Both the position numbers and the translations under genes were made by a program. The notes beneath the pieces were generated by a model. The model saw only the letters and a program-made list of their open reading frames with translations, was not told where the DNA came from and did not search any database. Shown here piece by piece: positions 14,769-21,790 of a stretch of 64,000 nucleotides of DNA. The DNA comes from a virus: the IMG/VR virus record IMGVR_UViG_3300030085_004215, positions 35,814-99,813 of that record. The stretch is one strand, 5' to 3'. Within the stretch, counting starts at the first letter, position 1. Each line of letters starts with the position of its first letter.

Positions 14769-15101
14769 ATGGAAACAATTAAAGAATTTATAAACGAATA
14801 CTCTTGGTTATTAGTGACAGGAGTAGGGTTATTATTGTTTCAAAACACCATAACTGAGATAGTTGAGGGAATTATGATATTCTTAGGTAATGATTATAAT
14901 GAGGATGATGTTGTCGAAGTGGATGGTTCTCCTGGTCGTATAGTACGAGTGGGAATGTGGAAAACCGTATTCTTTATATATCATATCGTAGATGGTAAAG
15001 TAGTAGGTGGTAGTAAATTAGTTGTCGTGAATTCTAAACTAAAGGATTTAAAAATAGAGAAACCCCTACCCAACTTGGATTTATCTAAGTATCAAAAATG
15101 A
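14769..15101 (+). CDS. Miniature MscS-like protein, 110 aa
   Basis: One predicted transmembrane helix (about residues 12-38) is followed by a small beta domain. GSPGRIVRVGMWKT and the later LVVVNSKLKDLKI match the MscS beta domain (the G-x-V strand, then the N-S segment). Full MscS has about 280 residues; this keeps only the pore-proximal helix and beta domain. It might form or modify a mechanosensitive-type pore, for example to help the cell survive osmotic stress or act in lysis, which is speculative. AAAGGAAAAAA precedes the ATG. It is the main plus-strand gene of the window. Confidence 0.65.
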   Translation: METIKEFINEYSWLLVTGVGLLLFQNTITEIVEGIMIFLGNDYNEDDVVEVDGSPGRIVRVGMWKTVFFIYHIVDGKVVGGSKLVVVNSKLKDLKIEKPLPNLDLSKYQK

Positions 15102-15235
15102 GGTCTTTCCTATACAAGATATTGTTTTATGAGATTAACTTGTTTAAACATAAGAACAAAACCCTTGATTATTTAAACTCCAGAAAACCACTTCGTATTC
15201 GTATACAAGAATATAATCAACTCCATAATAAATAA
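15098..15235 (+). CDS. Small basic protein, 45 aa
   Basis: The ATG overlaps the MscS-like stop (ATGA), and the frame MRSFLYKILFYEI... runs 45 codons, with a basic C-terminal half (NSRKPLRIRIQEY). It is probably co-translated with the MscS-like protein. Its 3' end overlaps by 19 bases the 3' end of a convergent minus-strand gene. Confidence 0.55.
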   Translation: MRSFLYKILFYEINLFKHKNKTLDYLNSRKPLRIRIQEYNQLHNK

Positions 15236-15360
15236 AGATACCCCAATCCAATCAATATCAAAATCACCATTTTAAAATACTCATAATACTCGTCTTGTTT
15301 TGAAAATTGAACTGGTCGTTTCTTCTTCTCTACCTTATCCCAATCACCTAATCTACCCAT
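15217..15360 (-). CDS. Small membrane protein with C-terminal helix, 47 aa
   Basis: A charged N-terminal 30 residues (MGRLGDWDKVEKKKRP) is followed by one hydrophobic helix (MVILILIGLGYLYLL) at the C-terminus, a tail-anchored layout. The ATG lies inside the last codons of the upstream 30-aa gene. It is the last gene of the leftward unit and converges on the plus-strand island. Confidence 0.6.
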   Translation of the reverse strand: MGRLGDWDKVEKKKRPVQFSKQDEYYEYFKMVILILIGLGYLYLLWS

Positions 15361-15445
15361 AAAACCACCACATTGCAATTATCCAACCTAATGGTATACC
15401 TATTGAGATACCCATTAAAATATACTCTATTCCATTATCATTCAT
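15353..15445 (-). CDS. Single-pass membrane mini-protein, 30 aa
   Basis: Nearly the whole ORF (MNDNGIEYILMGISIG...) is one hydrophobic helix ending in WWFYG. The ATG overlaps the upstream stop (ATGA), and the TAG overlaps the next start. It forms a chain of coupled small genes with 15217-15360 and 15442-15732. Confidence 0.55.
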   Translation of the reverse strand: MNDNGIEYILMGISIGIPLGWIIAMWWFYG

Positions 15446-15732
15446 TTTCTTTTCACCTCTACATCCAACATTCGACATAAATCCATTGTGAGATTATTGT
15501 ATTCGGGATATTTCACTAAGGTTTCTAACAACTTATCAACATACTCAATTGGGATTGTATCGAGTTCGGGATACTCTATCAACATCATACTCACTTGTAG
15601 AAATGTATGGATGGCCTCCTCTACCTCTTTTGGATGGCCTGGTTGAACTCCCTTTTTACCCGATTGATAATCCTTCATTAATCGTTCAAAATGTTCACGA
15701 AGTTCTTTTTCGTTGGGTTTATCGTTACTCAA
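15442..15732 (-). CDS. Hypothetical helical protein, 96 aa
   Basis: No recognised family; mostly helical, with a Leu/Glu-rich C-terminal half. A TTG at 15732 with AAGGAAG directly upstream is preferred, giving SNDKPNEKELREHFERL. The alternative ATG at 15786 would overlap the neighbouring gene by 62 bases. The start remains uncertain. Confidence 0.6.
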   Translation of the reverse strand: MSNDKPNEKELREHFERLMKDYQSGKKGVQPGHPKEVEEAIHTFLQVSMMLIEYPELDTIPIEYVDKLLETLVKYPEYNNLTMDLCRMLDVEVKRK

Positions 15733-16012
15733 CTTCTTCCTTATCCGTTGAGGTATCGTGAGTATTCCAATGATATTCACTTTCATATTGAGGTGTTGAA
15801 TTATATTCTTGTATTAATTGACCTCTCACTATACTTTCATCTTGTTCATTTAATTTAATATCTAAAAAATCCCAATCTATTGTGATATTATCTTTAAGGT
15901 AGTCACGAATCATTTCGTATTTTTCTTTTAACTCTTCACTCATTATCTTTCCTATAACTTGGATTAACTCTTTTATTGAAATCCAAAGTGTGTTTATATT
16001 ACTCTCTCTCAA
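15725..16012 (-). CDS. Hypothetical protein, 95 aa
   Basis: No recognised family. The frame opens at a TTG preceded by AAGGAG at good spacing. An internal ATG at 15943 (MSEELKEKYEM) also has AGGAAAG and would give 72 residues. The C-terminal third is acidic and polar. Either start is possible. Confidence 0.55.
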   Translation of the reverse strand: MRESNINTLWISIKELIQVIGKIMSEELKEKYEMIRDYLKDNITIDWDFLDIKLNEQDESIVRGQLIQEYNSTPQYESEYHWNTHDTSTDKEEVE

Positions 16013-16046
16013 GGTACTCTCCTTTCACGATTGACGATATTGATTT

Positions 16047-16071
16047 GGGTTGGTTCGTTAGAACCAATCCC
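16047..16071 (-). repeat. Intergenic hairpin, unassigned
   Basis: Read leftwards, GGGATTGGTTC pairs with GAACCAACCC around TAAC, ten pairs with one bulged A. No U-run follows on either strand, so it is not a classical terminator. It lies between the GHKL-like gene and the 95-aa gene and may protect or process the mRNA. Confidence 0.45.
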
Positions 16072-16149
16072 ATTAACTTATCGAGTCGTAACTTTGTTGG
16101 GTGATTCCACCTCTTATATATACATATATTTGTTTTGAAAAAATAGTCG

Positions 16150-17877
16150 TTACTTTGTTGTCAAATCGAATACTTTCATATTTTTCCACCCATTTACTTT
16201 GGTGAGGTCTTTCTTATCAATAACCACTATTCTTTCCACACCTCTTACTTTGTAATGTGTATTACCATAATCTCTGATATTGGTTTTGAGTTTATTAAAA
16301 TGGTTATCATTTTCTCCACCATGTACCCAAACCATAGTTCTGAAAGGTTTCATGTGGTCTGGAGTTTCCATCTGAATCCTGGCCAGAAATTCAGTATAGT
16401 GGTAATCATCCATTACATCTATCTGAAACTCTAACAAATCATATTTATCATTTTCATCCACTTGGTGAACCAAATCCAAATTATGTGGATACACTTTCTG
16501 TAAATCCTCTTTCCAACTACTATCTAATGTATCAACATTCCTGTCAAGTACTCTACCCATATTCAATAGTGTATTACTATGTAGTGGATGAGTATCATCT
16601 TGTAGAATTTTTACAATTTCGGATACCTCATTCTTCTCTTGTGATGAATGTACGGTTCCTTTAGTTTTATGTTCCCAACCCATATCCAATACGAGTTTTC
16701 TCAAAAATGTTTTAATTTTCTCTTGAAATTTGGTATCACTAATCTTGGTCTTATCACGACCAGAGGGATTATCTGGAGATGAGGGTAGTATTTGGATAAC
16801 TAATTTACGATAGTTATATCTTGAATCCCATGTACGAGTATGTTCACTATATAACCCAATTTCAAATAATCTAACCCTATTCGGTCCAAGTACATCAATG
16901 GTTGGGAAAGACCTATCTCCACCTTTGGAATCCCATAGAAATACATTATCCTCACCAACCCTATTCTTAAAATCCTCGAACTCGGCCGAGTTTTCAGGTG
17001 GTATCACATCCGTGTAATAAACTGATATATGATACTCCTTATCACCATCTTTAATTTTATGGAAATTACCTAAAACATCGTCCTCTTGGTTTACTGAGGG
17101 TATCATATCCTCAATAGTGGTAACAAGATTATCACCAAATACTGGTAAGTATAGTTTATTATTAGAACCAGTATTATCACCAATTTTGAAGTTTATACTA
17201 ACATCAGTATTGTTGAATCTTCTACGAGTAAATTTTCTAATCTTGTAAAAATCAAAATTAAGACCTAAATCACTATATAGATTTATCTTATCGAAGAAAC
17301 CAGTATATTCTCCACCTTGACCATGTAGTTTAAGAAAATCAACAAGACCAACAGAATAGAAATCTACTGAGATTCCTACACAATGATTCATAAATTGTCT
17401 TTTAGAAATATTATGAATATCATCCTCTAAAAAATTCTGATTATCGAATTCATAATTAAATTTACCAATGATATAAGTATCACCAGAAATTTTGAAACCA
17501 ACATAATCTCTAATCCCAATTTGATACATCCCTAATGAACCACCAATTCCGGCCAGGTCAATAGAGTAATCACTTGGTTTTTTCTTTTTACCAGTTTTTC
17601 TTCTGATAAAGTTACTTATCACAAAATTCATTCCAGAGTTTTCATCAACCACCTCTGGTCGTTTTGTTAATCCAACACCATTATCCGAATGGATAAATAT
17701 ATTATTATCAATATGGTTAAGAATCTTTCTTGATTCATAATCAAATGAGTTATCGTCTTGTTCGGCCGAGATATTCTCATCGGTGAAATCGTTCTCCAAT
17801 GGTTGGACAGTAATCCAACTATGTAAATCTTCACCAATATCATAACTACCGATTTTGTTTAATTTTGAAAAATCCAT
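16150..17877 (-). CDS. GHKL-type (Hsp90/MutL/MORC-like) ATPase protein, 575 aa
   Basis: The N-terminal part resembles a GHKL ATP-binding fold. FIHSDNGVGL (61-70) looks like the D-x-G-x-G box and DLAGIGGSLGMYQIG (107-121) like the following glycine-rich lid, with ESRKILNHIDNN before it where the N-box is expected. The remaining 400 residues have no recognised domain and include charged beta-rich stretches. Such proteins couple ATP binding to dimer closure, as in chaperones, topoisomerases or defence ATPases. It has its own promoter (17916-17945) and AAGGA eight bases before the ATG. The family call is moderate; an N-box is not certain. Confidence 0.5.
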   Translation of the reverse strand: MDFSKLNKIGSYDIGEDLHSWITVQPLENDFTDENISAEQDDNSFDYESRKILNHIDNNIFIHSDNGVGLTKRPEVVDENSGMNFVISNFIRRKTGKKKKPSDYSIDLAGIGGSLGMYQIGIRDYVGFKISGDTYIIGKFNYEFDNQNFLEDDIHNISKRQFMNHCVGISVDFYSVGLVDFLKLHGQGGEYTGFFDKINLYSDLGLNFDFYKIRKFTRRRFNNTDVSINFKIGDNTGSNNKLYLPVFGDNLVTTIEDMIPSVNQEDDVLGNFHKIKDGDKEYHISVYYTDVIPPENSAEFEDFKNRVGEDNVFLWDSKGGDRSFPTIDVLGPNRVRLFEIGLYSEHTRTWDSRYNYRKLVIQILPSSPDNPSGRDKTKISDTKFQEKIKTFLRKLVLDMGWEHKTKGTVHSSQEKNEVSEIVKILQDDTHPLHSNTLLNMGRVLDRNVDTLDSSWKEDLQKVYPHNLDLVHQVDENDKYDLLEFQIDVMDDYHYTEFLARIQMETPDHMKPFRTMVWVHGGENDNHFNKLKTNIRDYGNTHYKVRGVERIVVIDKKDLTKVNGWKNMKVFDLTTK

Positions 17878-17915
17878 TTCTTAATTCCTTGTATTTTCTT
17901 TATTTATTATACCTA

Positions 17916-17945
17916 AATATACGAACAAAAACATATATGTGTCAA
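17916..17945 (-). promoter_or_regulatory. Sigma70-like repeated promoter for the GHKL-like gene
   Basis: Read leftwards: TTGACA (17945-17940), 18-base spacer, TATATT (17921-17916). It is one of three copies with a consensus TTGACA -35, and it overlaps the stop of the 151-aa gene. Confidence 0.83.
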
Positions 17946-18397
17946 GAGTTTTTTTCATAAATTTTTATTTTATGGTACATTTTATTTAAGGCCTCTTTTT
18001 GTTTCGGTGTAACCCGACCATATCGTTTTACCCCTTTTAGAACACTAGTCAAAAAGGATAAACTACTATCTTTCCATTTATCAGTACCATCGGCCTCTTT
18101 TACTAAAAACATCAACTTAGTTATTTTTTCTTCTATACTCTGTATCTTCTCAACTCGTTTTGGGTCGTCATTTTCTTTTCTCCATTTCACATAACCATCT
18201 ATAATTTTTTGGATTGCCGATTCCATCTTAGGTGTTATAGTTCTACCACCACTAATTGCATTAGTCATACTATGGACAAATTCCTTGTAACCGTCATTCA
18301 TATAGTAATCACCGTCTGAGATGATGTAACTCAGTTGTTGGTGTTGTTTTTTGAATTTGTCCATATTATCGACAATCCTATGAGGGACTTTACTCAC
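17942..18397 (-). CDS. Protein with an internal 44-residue duplication, 151 aa
   Basis: Residues about 30-73 and 106-149 are two copies of one helical unit. The cores are GGRTITPKMESAIQKI and YGRVTPKQKEALNKM, joined by a helical linker. The TPKQ..AL pattern recurs in small domains attached to phage and plasmid DNA-metabolism proteins, so a nucleic-acid or protein-binding role is plausible but not shown. GTG is the start, with GGAGG twelve bases upstream in the end of the previous gene. Confidence 0.65.
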   Translation of the reverse strand: MSKVPHRIVDNMDKFKKQHQQLSYIISDGDYYMNDGYKEFVHSMTNAISGGRTITPKMESAIQKIIDGYVKWRKENDDPKRVEKIQSIEEKITKLMFLVKEADGTDKWKDSSLSFLTSVLKGVKRYGRVTPKQKEALNKMYHKIKIYEKNS

Positions 18398-18401
18398 TTA
18401 C

Positions 18402-18602
18402 TTAGAAATCCTCCAGGAGTTCATCAAGTTCACTATCCATTCCATCAAAATCATTGATGAATCCATCATTCAATGTATCGAACATCACATTATCCATCTT
18501 CATATCGTCAAGTGACATTTTTTTGGTTCCATATCCAACATCTTTAGTAGATGTATGTTTTTTGAGTTTTTTTGGTTTATTGACCATTTTGTTTTTCTTC
18601 AT
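18402..18602 (-). CDS. Small protein with basic head and acidic tail, 66 aa
   Basis: The N-terminus is Lys-rich (MKKNKMVNKPKKLKKH) and the C-terminus acidic (DSELDELLEDF). The ATG at 18602 is chosen because the promoter at 18629-18658 ends just upstream and AAGGAAAAAC precedes it. A 78-codon upstream extension is open by chance but lies before the promoter. No family is recognised. Confidence 0.65.
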   Translation of the reverse strand: MKKNKMVNKPKKLKKHTSTKDVGYGTKKMSLDDMKMDNVMFDTLNDGFINDFDGMDSELDELLEDF

Positions 18603-18628
18603 TGTTTTTCCTTTATTTATCATGGTTA

Positions 18629-18658
18629 AATATACAAAACTTTTACTATATGTGTCAA
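18629..18658 (-). promoter_or_regulatory. Sigma70-like repeated promoter for the 66-aa gene
   Basis: Read leftwards: TTGACA (18658-18653), 18-base spacer, TATATT (18634-18629). An A-tract precedes the -35. Confidence 0.83.
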
Positions 18659-18689
18659 GTGTTTTTTTCACTTTTTTAATTTTTTTTTT

Positions 18690-19200
18690 CGTAAGGAGTT
18701 GGTGGGAAGTACTCCGCCCTCCCACCATATGAGAATCAGAACTAACTACCGATATTAATTTCGCCACCTCGGTAGAGGGTGACCTTAAATCTTTCGATTG
18801 ATGTCCGATGTGCTCTTCCGTTCCACCTCGGTAAAACATTTTCTACAAAGGGTCTGTGTTCCCTATAGAAGTAATCAAACCATGTACCATCAATCTAAAT
18901 CTTAGTGTTGGACTGGTTCTCCTCTTTATTCGCGAGTTCAAGGATATTCCGAGTTGTCCGTAGACTTTCATTTTAAGGTTCTCACACCACTCAATCCCTA
19001 CTCCTCTTTCGTGAACTGAGCCAACAAAATCTTTGGTGGTCTTTGTCTATGAGTTCCACCTTCTCTCATCTGCCTCATTATTCTTGATTCTACCGAGGAC
19101 TTTAGTAGAACCCCACATTCTTCTTACCCTATCCCGTCTTTACCCAATGTGGTAGGTGGGATTCAACAGGTTTTCATTAGTTCATCGGTTTATTTTCTCC
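18690..19200 (-). other. Stop-riddled GC-richer island (decayed HNH gene or structured RNA)
   Basis: About 510 bases between two repeated promoters without a convincing gene. Read leftwards, one frame opens at an ATG near 19118 (MWGSTKVLGRIKNN...), meets TAG after 23 codons, then stays open for 67. Another frame holds VELIDKDHQRF near 19050, close to the catalytic segment of the HNH protein at 13807-14475, and a third holds DYFYREHRPFVENV. The island also has repeats of TACCGAGGTGG and a seven-pair GGTGGGA/TCCCACC hairpin near 18700-18725. A decayed HNH gene fits best, but a structured RNA made from the promoter at 19217-19246 cannot be excluded. Confidence 0.4.
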
Positions 19201-19216
19201 TCATTTATCATACCTA

Positions 19217-19246
19217 AATATACGGCTTTTTTACTATATAAGTCAA
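19217..19246 (-). promoter_or_regulatory. Sigma70-like repeated promoter into the 18.7-19.2 kb island
   Basis: Read leftwards: TTGACT (19246-19241), 18-base spacer, TATATT (19222-19217). Its -35 overlaps the stop codon of the 55-aa zinc protein. No intact gene follows for 600 bases. Confidence 0.82.
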
Positions 19247-19410
19247 GTACTTTTTTCATTTTTTTTCAATTTTTTTTTATCATTAATATCTAAATCTATT
19301 ACACACCCTAAACAAATTTCTGGATAAAAAATCATTTTACCATCTAATGGACCAGAACAAACCTTACAAGTAATTTCTTCCAGTCCGATAGTCATTAATG
19401 GTTTTTTCAT
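19243..19410 (-). CDS. Small zinc-ribbon protein, 55 aa
   Basis: Two CxxC knuckles, CKVC (15-18) and CLGC (33-36), form a compact zinc ribbon, followed by a Lys-rich tail. The ATG (MKKPLMTIGLEE) is two bases after the upstream stop, and GGAG lies about twelve bases before it. Nucleic-acid binding is likely for this shape. No specific family is recognised. Confidence 0.7.
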   Translation of the reverse strand: MKKPLMTIGLEEITCKVCSGPLDGKMIFYPEICLGCVIDLDINDKKKLKKNEKST

Positions 19411-19412
19411 TT

Positions 19413-19757
19413 TTAAAACAATTCTCCATTTACTTGGATTAAATCTTGTGTTAATGTACTTGGTTCATCAAAAGATGAAGTGATAAATGGACCATCTTCA
19501 TCTACATCTACATCCCATCCACACCCAACTCTGGCCATTACTTCGTCTACGATTTTATCCTCACCAAATGCAAGTTTATCAAACCAGTCGTACTTCATAT
19601 CTAATACTGAAGTAGGATTACTGAAATCAATATCACCATTTTCTAAAATTTTAAAGACATTACCATTAATGGTATCAATTACAGAATGGACTTGAAATAA
19701 AACTTTTATTTCACTTGTGTCACGATTGTTGTTTTCTAAATATGTTTCTAAGTTCAT
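19413..19757 (-). CDS. Hypothetical acidic protein, 114 aa
   Basis: No recognised family. It is acidic, with VGCGWDVDVDEDGPF in the middle. The start at 19757 (MNLETYLEN) is used: the frame also contains MKNKGKIM upstream, but that ATG lies at the predicted 5' end of the transcript, and GGAAAAATA precedes the chosen one. It is read from the promoter at 19784-19813. Confidence 0.7.
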   Translation of the reverse strand: MNLETYLENNNRDTSEIKVLFQVHSVIDTINGNVFKILENGDIDFSNPTSVLDMKYDWFDKLAFGEDKIVDEVMARVGCGWDVDVDEDGPFITSSFDEPSTLTQDLIQVNGELF

Positions 19758-19783
19758 TATTTTTCCTTTATTTTTCATACCTT

Positions 19784-19813
19784 AATATACAAAAGAAATA
19801 CTATATAAGTCAA
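19784..19813 (-). promoter_or_regulatory. Sigma70-like repeated promoter for the 114-aa gene
   Basis: Read leftwards: TTGACT (19813-19808), 18-base spacer, TATATT (19789-19784), then AAGGTATGAAAAATAAAGG. Confidence 0.86.
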
Positions 19814-19822
19814 GTACTTTTT

Positions 19823-20182
19823 TTAATTTTTTTCAGAAAGTTTTGAAAAATATTCATCCTTACTGATACCCAGTCTACCATTAGTTTTTCTACCCCAAGT
19901 AAACTCACTCTTTAGTTTTTTGTTAGACAATACATTAACAAAAAACTCATTAGTTGGATTCTCACAAACAAACTCATAGTTTTTTAAGAATCTATCCACA
20001 CCATTCATATCACTACTTTTTGTGAAATACATTCTTTCATATGGTAAATTTACAGTACTCATAGACAATTTGAAATTCTTGAAATACTTATTGTACTCAA
20101 CTCCGACATGTTGGATAGTACCACTTCTTTTATTTACCCAATAAGTGTAAGTACCTTCTTTTAGATGTTTTCTTGTATTCAT
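19823..20182 (-). CDS. Hypothetical protein, 119 aa
   Basis: A basic, aromatic-rich protein (MNTRKHLKEGTYTYWVNK...) without a recognised domain. The start at 20182 follows AAGGAAAAAATA; the earlier in-frame MKNKEKIM belongs to the promoter leader. It is a single-gene unit between two copies of the repeated promoter. Confidence 0.7.
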   Translation of the reverse strand: MNTRKHLKEGTYTYWVNKRSGTIQHVGVEYNKYFKNFKLSMSTVNLPYERMYFTKSSDMNGVDRFLKNYEFVCENPTNEFFVNVLSNKKLKSEFTWGRKTNGRLGISKDEYFSKLSEKN

Positions 20183-20208
20183 TATTTTTTCCTTATTTTT
20201 CATACCTT

Positions 20209-20238
20209 AATATACTAAAGAAATAGTATATGTGTCAA
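20209..20238 (-). promoter_or_regulatory. Sigma70-like repeated promoter for the 119-aa gene
   Basis: Read leftwards: TTGACA (20238-20233), 18-base spacer, TATATT (20214-20209), then AAGGTATGAAAAATAAGG. Confidence 0.87.
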
Positions 20239-20255
20239 GTGTTTTTTTCATTTTT

Positions 20256-20600
20256 TTATAAATAATTTGGACCCGTCCAACTATAATAATCTTGGTTCTT
20301 ATCAAAGATATTACCACGAGTATGTTTTGCTGCTGCATTATATCCTGCGGCCTTGAATACATCACCACACTTCATAGGTAGACCTTTATGTTGTCCATCT
20401 ACTTTTGCAACAAATCCCCAAACACGATTCCTCTCTACAATCTTGTCGAACTTACGACCTGGTTTTATGTCTAATTCTAAATCTCTGGCATGAGTATGTT
20501 TAGACCAGTTGTGATAACTCGTTTGAATACCTTTCAATAGGTTTTCAACACCTGTTTTGTAATCGTTTTTTGGTGGTAATGGTTTAATTCCGTTAATCAT
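20256..20600 (-). CDS. Hypothetical protein, 114 aa
   Basis: A basic protein with FVAKVDGQHKGLPMKCGDVFKAAGYN in its middle and NQDYYSWTGPNYL at the end; no family recognised. AAGGAGAAAATA precedes the ATG. It is read from its own promoter at 20627-20656, like its neighbours, which suggests individually tuned early genes. Confidence 0.7.
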   Translation of the reverse strand: MINGIKPLPPKNDYKTGVENLLKGIQTSYHNWSKHTHARDLELDIKPGRKFDKIVERNRVWGFVAKVDGQHKGLPMKCGDVFKAAGYNAAAKHTRGNIFDKNQDYYSWTGPNYL

Positions 20601-20626
20601 TATTTTCTCCTTATTTTTGATACCTT

Positions 20627-20656
20627 AATATACGAAGAAAATATAATACGAGTCAA
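20627..20656 (-). promoter_or_regulatory. Sigma70-like repeated promoter for the 114-aa gene at 20256
   Basis: Read leftwards: TTGACT (20656-20651), 18-base spacer, TATATT (20632-20627). The leader is AAGGTATCAAAAATAAGGAG, with ATC in place of the leader ATG seen elsewhere. Confidence 0.86.
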
Positions 20657-20704
20657 GTACTTTTTTTATATTTTTTGAAGTTTTTTAATGAATGGAATAA
20701 AACT

Positions 20705-20989
20705 TTATTTGTATAACATTTCCCATAGGTTTTTCAGAAAAAGTGATAGAAAACCAACTCCGATGACACCTCTCCATTTTGTCGTATTTTCTCTGAATTG
20801 AGTATTCTGTTTTGTCTCTGCCCATAATCCCTCGTGTGGATTAAATAGATTCTCCTTCAAAAACCTTAATGATTCATCTGTCCTACCATGTGCCATGGAC
20901 ATTTCGTGTTTCAACTCATCAAGTTTTTTTTCAATTGAATCAATCTTATTATGGACTAAATCAAATTCTTTTCTATCGGCTTGGTTCAC
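20705..20989 (-). CDS. Coiled-coil protein with C-terminal membrane helix, 94 aa
   Basis: The first 45 residues form a heptad-like coiled coil (FDLVHNKIDSIEKKLDEL). Near the end a hydrophobic segment (RGVIGVGFLSLFL) is followed by NLWEMLYK, giving a tail-anchored layout. Phage XhlA-like or holin-associated proteins look similar, but no lysis gene is beside it. GTG is the likely start codon. Confidence 0.6.
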   Translation of the reverse strand: MNQADRKEFDLVHNKIDSIEKKLDELKHEMSMAHGRTDESLRFLKENLFNPHEGLWAETKQNTQFRENTTKWRGVIGVGFLSLFLKNLWEMLYK

Positions 20990-21033
20990 CTTAACATACC
21001 CCTATGTTTAGTTGATAATAAATACTGTATATA

Positions 21034-21231
21034 TTAATTTCTGTACTTTCTTGGAGTTGGTTTTTTTGGTTTATATCCACTTTCTAAAACTTTTTTATCT
21101 TCAATCAAGTTATCAATCAATCTGTTCTTTCTTTCCATAGATTTTATAGTGAATAAACCCATTGACAAACCACCCATTATTACTCCAATAATAATACCAC
21201 AAAAAAATGCCAACCAAATAGGATTAATCAT
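21034..21231 (-). CDS. Single-pass membrane protein, 65 aa
   Basis: An N-terminal hydrophobic helix (PIWLAFFCGIIIGVIMGGL) with Gly-zipper spacing, then a basic cytoplasmic tail ending PTPRKYRN. Its start overlaps the end of the 40-aa membrane gene. No family is recognised; Gly-rich helices of this type often self-associate. Confidence 0.65.
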   Translation of the reverse strand: MINPIWLAFFCGIIIGVIMGGLSMGLFTIKSMERKNRLIDNLIEDKKVLESGYKPKKPTPRKYRN

Positions 21232-21346
21232 TTTGTCTTTGATGTTCGTATAACACTAATACATACATTAAAACACATCCCATTGCGATTAGTCCTACTG
21301 GAACCACATTAAGATATATTATTAAAATTGCCTCACTAATCGTCAT
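21224..21346 (-). CDS. Single-pass membrane mini-protein, 40 aa
   Basis: The ORF MTISEAILIIYLNVV... is nearly all one hydrophobic helix and ends in a polar tail (YEHQRQND). It overlaps the upstream gene by eleven bases and the downstream one by eight. Coupling supports it; no homology is recognised. Confidence 0.55.
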   Translation of the reverse strand: MTISEAILIIYLNVVPVGLIAMGCVLMYVLVLYEHQRQND

Positions 21347-21524
21347 CTGTTTCCTCGTTGGTTAAATACTCAGAATCTTGATGTACCACAATGACACTTC
21401 CACTTTCTTCACTTGGATTATCTTCATAATCTTTACGAAGTTCTATGGCCTCTTTTTCAATCTCTATCGAAAGGTTTTCAAGTTCTTTTAATTGTTCTTG
21501 TGTTAAAATTGGTTCTTTACTCAT
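21336..21524 (-). CDS. Hypothetical acidic protein, 62 aa
   Basis: An acidic helical protein (LTQEQLKELENLSIEIEKEA) with a serine-rich C-terminus. It overlaps both neighbours by a few bases. No family recognised. Confidence 0.6.
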   Translation of the reverse strand: MSKEPILTQEQLKELENLSIEIEKEAIELRKDYEDNPSEESGSVIVVHQDSEYLTNEETDDD

Positions 21525-21778
21525 CCTAATAACCTATCTTCATCATCAACTATATCTTTATCTTCTTTCCACCATTCTACCTGTCTATTCTGTAATGATG
21601 ACCTCAATCCTAAATCAAAATCATTTTCAGTCTGTACTTTCCATAATTTATCAAATTCACTTTCATCTATCTGTTTTCGTTTAACAAAATAGGTTTTTGC
21701 ACCCGATATACCAACATCATCCGATAAATCAACTTTATCAATTATCTCATCAAATTTATTAACTAATAAATACTTCAA
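21521..21778 (-). CDS. Hypothetical protein, 85 aa
   Basis: Starts MKYLLVNKFDEIIDKV and is acidic and aromatic throughout; no recognised family. AAAAGGAG precedes the ATG, and its stop overlaps the next start. It is co-transcribed with the upstream lipoprotein gene. Confidence 0.65.
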   Translation of the reverse strand: MKYLLVNKFDEIIDKVDLSDDVGISGAKTYFVKRKQIDESEFDKLWKVQTENDFDLGLRSSLQNRQVEWWKEDKDIVDDEDRLLG

Positions 21779-21790
21779 CTCAAACTCCTT

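Noticed and set aside
16047-16071. Intergenic hairpin as an intrinsic terminator
   Set aside because: No T-run follows on either strand.
18402-18839. A 145-codon frame extending the 66-aa gene upstream (MFYRGGTEEH...)
   Set aside because: The first 79 codons lie upstream of the gene's own promoter and inside the stop-riddled island. The internal ATG has the ribosome site.
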